This document shows, in pieces, positions 5,357 through 8,354 of a DNA stretch of 8,354 bases. The stretch comes from Lachnospiraceae bacterium (GTDB lineage Bacteria; Bacillota; Clostridia; Lachnospirales; Lachnospiraceae). The notes below the pieces were generated by a model. It was not told the DNA's origin. It saw only the letters and a list, made by a program, of their open reading frames with translations, and did no database searches. Made by a program: the position numbers and the translations under genes. How positions within the stretch are numbered: the stretch's first letter is position 1; each line of letters begins with the position of its first letter. The stretch lies in assembly GCA_017473665.1 (NCBI GenBank), contig JAFUKK010000229.1:1-8354 (forward strand), read 5' to 3'.

Positions 5357-6787
5357 ATGAGTACTACTTCAAAAGCGAGTCAAAGAATAGCAGCTTTACT
5401 CGACGACAACAGTTTCGTTGAAATCGGCGGACTTGTAACAGCAAGAGCGACTGATTTCAATATGAAACCCAATGAGACTCCATCCGATGGATGCATCACC
5501 GGATACGGAGTAATCGACGGTAATCTTGTGTACGTATATAGCCAGGACGCTTCCGTTATGAACGGAACCATCGGTGAGATGCATGCAAAGAAGATTATCA
5601 ACATTTATGACCTGGCAATGAAGACAGGAGCACCCGTAATCGGTTTGATTGAATCTGCCGGTTTGAGATTGCAGGAGGCTACCGACGCACTGGCAGCATT
5701 TGGTTCTATTTACTACAAGCAGACCATGGCATCCGGTGTGATTCCTCAGATTACCGCAATCTTCGGTACCTGCGGCGGCGGATTGGGATTGTTCCCTACC
5801 CTGACTGATTTTACTTTTATGGAAGAGAAGAATGCCAAGTTATTTGTAAATTCTCCTAATGCACTGGCAGGCAATAGGGCTTCCAAGTGTGATACCGCAG
5901 CTGCTGATTTCCAGGTAAAGGAATGTGGCAATGTGGATGTAATGGGTGATGAGGCTACTATCATTGCAAAGATGAGAGAATTGGTGAGCTTTTTGCCTTC
6001 CAATAATGAAGATTACAAAATGGCAGATGAGTGCACCGATGACCTGAATCGAGTATGCGCTGATTTGGCAAATTGTGTGGGTGATACTTCTGTAGCACTG
6101 TCCATTTTGGCAGACAACAATGATTTCTTCGAGGTAAAGGCTGATTATGCCAAGGATATGGTGACCGGATTTATCCGTTTGAATGGCGTAACTGTAGGCT
6201 GCGTGGCAAATCGCTGTGAAATCTATGATGAAGAGGGCAAAACTGCTGAGAAGATGGATGCGGTTCTGACTAAGAAGGGCTGTGAGAAGGCCGCAGATTT
6301 TGTAAACTTCTGTGATGCTTTCAGTATTCCTGTACTTACTTTGACCAATGTAACCGGTTTTGAAGCAACTGTATGCTCTGAAAAGGGTATTGCAAAGGCT
6401 GCTGCAAAGCTGACATATGCATTTGCAAATGCAACTGTTCCCAAGGTGAACGTAATCATCGGTAAGGCTTACGGCAGCGCTTACATTGCTATGAACTCCA
6501 AGGCTATCGGAGCAGATATTACCATGGCTTGGCCCGGTGCTTCCGTAGGTACCATGGACAGCAAGATGGCTGCTATGATTATGTATGAAGGACAGGGTGC
6601 AGATGTAATCGAGCAGAAGGCTGCAGAATACGATGCATTACAGTTAAATGCAGTGAGTGCTGCTAAGAGAGGATATGTGGACCAGATTGTAGATGCTGCT
6701 GATACCAGAAAGTATGTCATCGGCGCATTCGAAATGTTATTCACCAAGAGTGAATGCCGTCCTGACAAAAAACACGGAACAGTATAG
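5357..6787 (+). CDS. Acyl-CoA carboxyltransferase, alpha subunit of Na+-pumping decarboxylase (mmdA-like)
   Basis: A 476-residue cytoplasmic protein with the two-part crotonase-like fold of biotin-dependent acyl-CoA carboxyltransferases (PCC-beta, transcarboxylase 12S, methylmalonyl-CoA decarboxylase alpha). It moves a carboxyl group from an acyl-CoA to biotin. The N-terminal half (about 1-215) has SQDASVMNGTIGE (62-74), the segment ESAGLRLQE (99-107) and the glycine-rich turn GTCGGGLGLFP (137-147). The C-terminal half (about 240-470) has VNFCDAFSIPVL (316-327), KAYGSAY (370-376) and the family ending KKHGTV. It is about 50 residues shorter than 12S subunits, largely because the usual N-terminal region is missing. 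Several normally conserved segments differ: ESAGLR for DSGGAR, SEKGIAKAAAK (341-351) for EYGGIIRHGAK, and ANRC for ANQP followed by an insertion of about 13 residues. The neighbours support a methylmalonyl-CoA decarboxylase-type complex, but the real substrate is uncertain. The gene overlaps nothing and lies 15 bases before the next gene. Confidence 0.88.
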   Translation: MSTTSKASQRIAALLDDNSFVEIGGLVTARATDFNMKPNETPSDGCITGYGVIDGNLVYVYSQDASVMNGTIGEMHAKKIINIYDLAMKTGAPVIGLIESAGLRLQEATDALAAFGSIYYKQTMASGVIPQITAIFGTCGGGLGLFPTLTDFTFMEEKNAKLFVNSPNALAGNRASKCDTAAADFQVKECGNVDVMGDEATIIAKMRELVSFLPSNNEDYKMADECTDDLNRVCADLANCVGDTSVALSILADNNDFFEVKADYAKDMVTGFIRLNGVTVGCVANRCEIYDEEGKTAEKMDAVLTKKGCEKAADFVNFCDAFSIPVLTLTNVTGFEATVCSEKGIAKAAAKLTYAFANATVPKVNVIIGKAYGSAYIAMNSKAIGADITMAWPGASVGTMDSKMAAMIMYEGQGADVIEQKAAEYDALQLNAVSAAKRGYVDQIVDAADTRKYVIGAFEMLFTKSECRPDKKHGTV

Positions 6788-6802
6788 AAAGGTGATTATA
6801 AA

Positions 6803-7594
6803 ATGAAGAAATTATTAGCTTTAGTATGTATGATTACCTGTATCCTGGGATTAACCGCTTGCGGCAGCGAAAAGACTTACTCTGAACTGGAGCAGACCAA
6901 AATTAATACTGCTGAGATTTATGCGGCAGAGACAGTGGTTCCCCTGCTTGAGAAATACTCTACAGACGTGTTCATTGAAGAATTTGCACAGCATACAGCA
7001 GAAGAATTGGAGTATGTATTTGAGTATCAGCAGGGCGTGCTTATTGACGGATACGCTTTTGTAACTGCGCTGAATTCCTTCAATTCTACCATCTGGGATA
7101 TTGGTGGCATTGTAGAGATTGGTGAAGCAGTAGGTGAAATCGATGATAAGCAGATTATTGTGACTGTGCCGGTAATTGGTGTAACCGGTGAAGCAGAAGC
7201 AGAAGTGATTGTTTCTAATGACTTGTTTATGCGGTTAGAATCTGCAGCGTTAAATCCTGTGGAGACCATGGGTGATTTGATGAAGAAGGCAGCCCTTAAT
7301 ACCTTAATTGGTATGGGTACTGTATTCGGAGTTTTGATTCTGATTATTTTCATTATTTCTGCCTTTGGATTTATTCCCAAGATACAGAAGCATTTTGAGA
7401 ACAAAAAAGCAAATAAGGTTGAAACAACCGGTATTGATAATGCTGTTGCACAGATTACCCAGCAGGAAGCAGAAGCGGAGTTGTCTGATGACTTAGAGCT
7501 GGTGGCTGTAATAGCGGCTGCGGTTGCAGCATATGAGGGCAGTGCGTCTACAGATGGTTTTGTGGTGCGCTCTATTCGTAAGGCAAGACGCTAA
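6803..7594 (+). CDS. OadG-family delta/gamma subunit with N-terminal lipoprotein domain
   Basis: A 263-residue protein with three parts. Residues 1-20 are a lipoprotein signal ending in the lipobox LTAC (lipidated Cys20). Residues 21 to about 165 form an acidic domain predicted to lie outside the membrane. From about 166 the protein matches the OadG family: ALNTLIGMGTVFGVLILIIF begins the single membrane helix, IPKIQKHF follows on the cytoplasmic side, and the conserved end ELVAVIAAAVAAYEG ... GFVVRSIRKARR closes the chain. OadG-type subunits assemble the carboxyltransferase onto the membrane subunit of sodium-pumping decarboxylases. Common OadG and MmdD proteins are only about 80-135 residues, so the extra outside domain accounts for most of the added length. 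I do not recognise that domain with certainty; it might be a DUF3887-like fold. AAAGGTG at 6788-6794 lies 8 bases before the ATG. Confidence 0.86.
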   Translation: MKKLLALVCMITCILGLTACGSEKTYSELEQTKINTAEIYAAETVVPLLEKYSTDVFIEEFAQHTAEELEYVFEYQQGVLIDGYAFVTALNSFNSTIWDIGGIVEIGEAVGEIDDKQIIVTVPVIGVTGEAEAEVIVSNDLFMRLESAALNPVETMGDLMKKAALNTLIGMGTVFGVLILIIFIISAFGFIPKIQKHFENKKANKVETTGIDNAVAQITQQEAEAELSDDLELVAVIAAAVAAYEGSASTDGFVVRSIRKARR

Positions 7595-7618
7595 TTACTT
7601 AGAAATCGTATTTAACAC

Positions 7619-7624
7619 GGAGGA
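7619..7624 (+). promoter_or_regulatory. Ribosome binding site that fixes the start of the biotin carrier gene
   Basis: GGAGGA lies 7 bases before the ATG at 7632. It decides against the longer reading from an ATG at 7524, which overlaps the end of the OadG gene and would prepend 36 residues unlike any biotin carrier. Confidence 0.85.
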
Positions 7625-7631
7625 ATGTAAA

Positions 7632-8006
7632 ATGAAAAATTATACCATTACTGTAAATGGAAACGTATATGATGTAGTAGTAGAAGAGGGTGCTTCCACC
7701 GGTGCGCCTGTAGCCGCAAAGGCTCCCGCAGCTCCCAAGGCAGCTCCTAAGGCAGTTCCCGCTGCAGCACCTGTAGCAGCAGGTGGCGCAGGTTCCATCA
7801 AGGTGGAGGCTGGTGCAGCAGGTAAGATTTTCAAGATTGAGGCATCTGTAGGACAGGCGGTTAAGAAGGGCGATGCAGTAATCATTCTGGAAGCAATGAA
7901 GATGGAAATCCCTGTAGTAGCTCCCGAAGATGGTACTGTAGCAAGCATTGATGTGGCTGTAGGTGACGCTGTTGAAGCCGGTGCTGTACTTGCAACCTTA
8001 AAGTAA
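7632..8006 (+). CDS. Biotin carboxyl carrier subunit of the decarboxylase (mmdC-like)
   Basis: A 124-residue biotinyl carrier protein. The short N-terminal strand region (MKNYTITVNGNVYDVVVEEG, 1-20) is typical of carriers from propionyl-CoA carboxylase and Na+-pumping decarboxylases. A flexible Ala/Pro-rich linker covers about 21-50. The biotinyl domain (about 55-124) contains the motif EAMKME, with the biotin attached to Lys90, and the matching hairpin PEDGTVASIDVAVGD on the other side of the barrel. The protein carries carboxybiotin from the carboxyltransferase to the membrane beta subunit. A host biotin ligase must modify it; none is encoded here. Its place between the OadG and OadB genes matches the gamma subunit of methylmalonyl-CoA decarboxylase. 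A lipoyl role is unlikely given the Met-Lys-Met motif and the neighbours. Confidence 0.95.
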   Translation: MKNYTITVNGNVYDVVVEEGASTGAPVAAKAPAAPKAAPKAVPAAAPVAAGGAGSIKVEAGAAGKIFKIEASVGQAVKKGDAVIILEAMKMEIPVVAPEDGTVASIDVAVGDAVEAGAVLATLK

Positions 8007-8047
8007 TTACAGCAAAGTAACCGGAGATTACAACAGGAGGTCAAAAA

Positions 8048-8354
8048 ATGGATTATATAATTACAACGCTTGATAATCTGCTCCATCAGACAGCTTTCTT
8101 CAGTTTGACCTGGGGAAATTATGTTATGATTGCAGTTGCATGCGTATTTCTTTACTTAGCTATCCGCCATGGTTTTGAGCCTCTGCTTTTAACCCCGATA
8201 GCATTCGGTATGTTGCTGGTAAACATTTATCCCGACATCATGCTTCATGCAGAGGATGCAGCTAACGGTGTAGGCGGTTTACTGTATTATTTCTACTTAT
8301 TGGATGAATGGGCAATTTTGCCGTCTCTGATTTTCATGGGCGTAGGTGCAATGA
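8048..8354 (+). CDS. Sodium-translocating decarboxylase beta subunit, N-terminal part (mmdB/oadB-like)
   Basis: The first 102 residues of the integral membrane subunit; the gene runs off the right edge and full-length relatives have roughly 370-430 residues. AGGAGG at 8035-8040 lies 7 bases before the ATG. A hydrophobic segment YVMIAVACVFLYLAI (25-39) is followed by the family block EPLLLTPIAFGMLLVN (44-59). Then comes GLLYYFY (77-83), and PSLIFMGVGAM reaches the edge. These blocks are diagnostic of OadB/MmdB/GcdB. The subunit decarboxylates carboxybiotin and couples this to Na+ export. The Na+-binding residues of the family lie further downstream and cannot be inspected here. Confidence 0.93.
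   Translation, partial: MDYIITTLDNLLHQTAFFSLTWGNYVMIAVACVFLYLAIRHGFEPLLLTPIAFGMLLVNIYPDIMLHAEDAANGVGGLLYYFYLLDEWAILPSLIFMGVGAM

Noticed and set aside
7524..7631. Longer N-terminus for the biotin carrier, starting at an ATG at 7524
   Set aside because: It overlaps the OadG gene, lacks a ribosome binding site and adds unrelated residues, while the ATG at 7632 has GGAGGA 7 bases upstream.
8003..8031. GTAAT/ATTAC pairing between the biotin carrier and beta-subunit genes
   Set aside because: The stem is only 5 bp, has no T-tract and lies inside an operon; not a terminator.
7640..8086. Long minus-strand reading frame opposite the biotin carrier gene
   Set aside because: Its Ala/Pro/Thr composition simply mirrors the GC-rich linker and barrel codons of the biotin carrier; no start context.
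1..8354. Mobile elements, CRISPR arrays, tRNA or rRNA genes
   Set aside because: No transposase, regularly spaced repeats, terminal inverted repeats or tRNA-like folds were seen; all gaps are under 200 bases and explained by promoters, leaders or terminators.

Overview
The window looks like chromosomal DNA of an anaerobic, low-GC Gram-positive bacterium, most likely class Clostridia and plausibly Lachnospiraceae. This rests on the ScpA/ScpB pair, two penicillin-binding-protein-5-like carboxypeptidases, a Clostridia-style OadG subunit, strong GGAGG-type ribosome binding sites and A/T-rich gaps. The assignment is inferred from protein family resemblance and gene order, not from a database search. 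All genes lie on the + strand. There is no sign of a phage, insertion sequence, CRISPR array or tRNA.

Layout. (1) Bases 1-38 are the last codons of rpsU (ribosomal protein S21), closed by a near-perfect terminator at 46-76. (2) Bases 145-3645 hold a D-Ala-D-Ala carboxypeptidase, a membrane-anchored metallophosphoesterase, scpA and scpB. A possible internal promoter precedes the phosphoesterase, and a terminator lies at 3694-3735. (3) Bases 3770-5188 encode a second, larger D-Ala-D-Ala carboxypeptidase, closed by a 14-bp perfect hairpin at 5212-5248. (4) From 5253 an extended -10 promoter leads into an operon that runs off the right edge: a carboxyltransferase subunit, an OadG-type subunit with a lipoprotein domain, a biotin carrier protein and the start of the OadB-type membrane subunit.

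How the genes work together. The left half is cell envelope and chromosome housekeeping. The two carboxypeptidases trim peptidoglycan stem peptides, and ScpA and ScpB form the kleisin-Kite part of the SMC condensin. The right half encodes a sodium-pumping biotin-dependent decarboxylase with the order alpha (carboxyltransferase), delta (OadG), gamma (biotin carrier), beta (membrane pump). This matches the mmdADCB order known for methylmalonyl-CoA decarboxylase. The carboxyltransferase takes CO2 from an acyl-CoA onto biotin, the carrier brings carboxybiotin to the membrane subunit, and decarboxylation there drives Na+ export.

The points most worth a second look are the unusual active-site segments of the carboxyltransferase, the large extracytoplasmic lipoprotein domain on the OadG subunit, a sigma-E-like promoter before the first carboxypeptidase, and a promoter that overlaps the terminator hairpin ahead of the decarboxylase operon. 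The ordinary parts of the window are well-known families. I see no clear evidence for a wholly new system.
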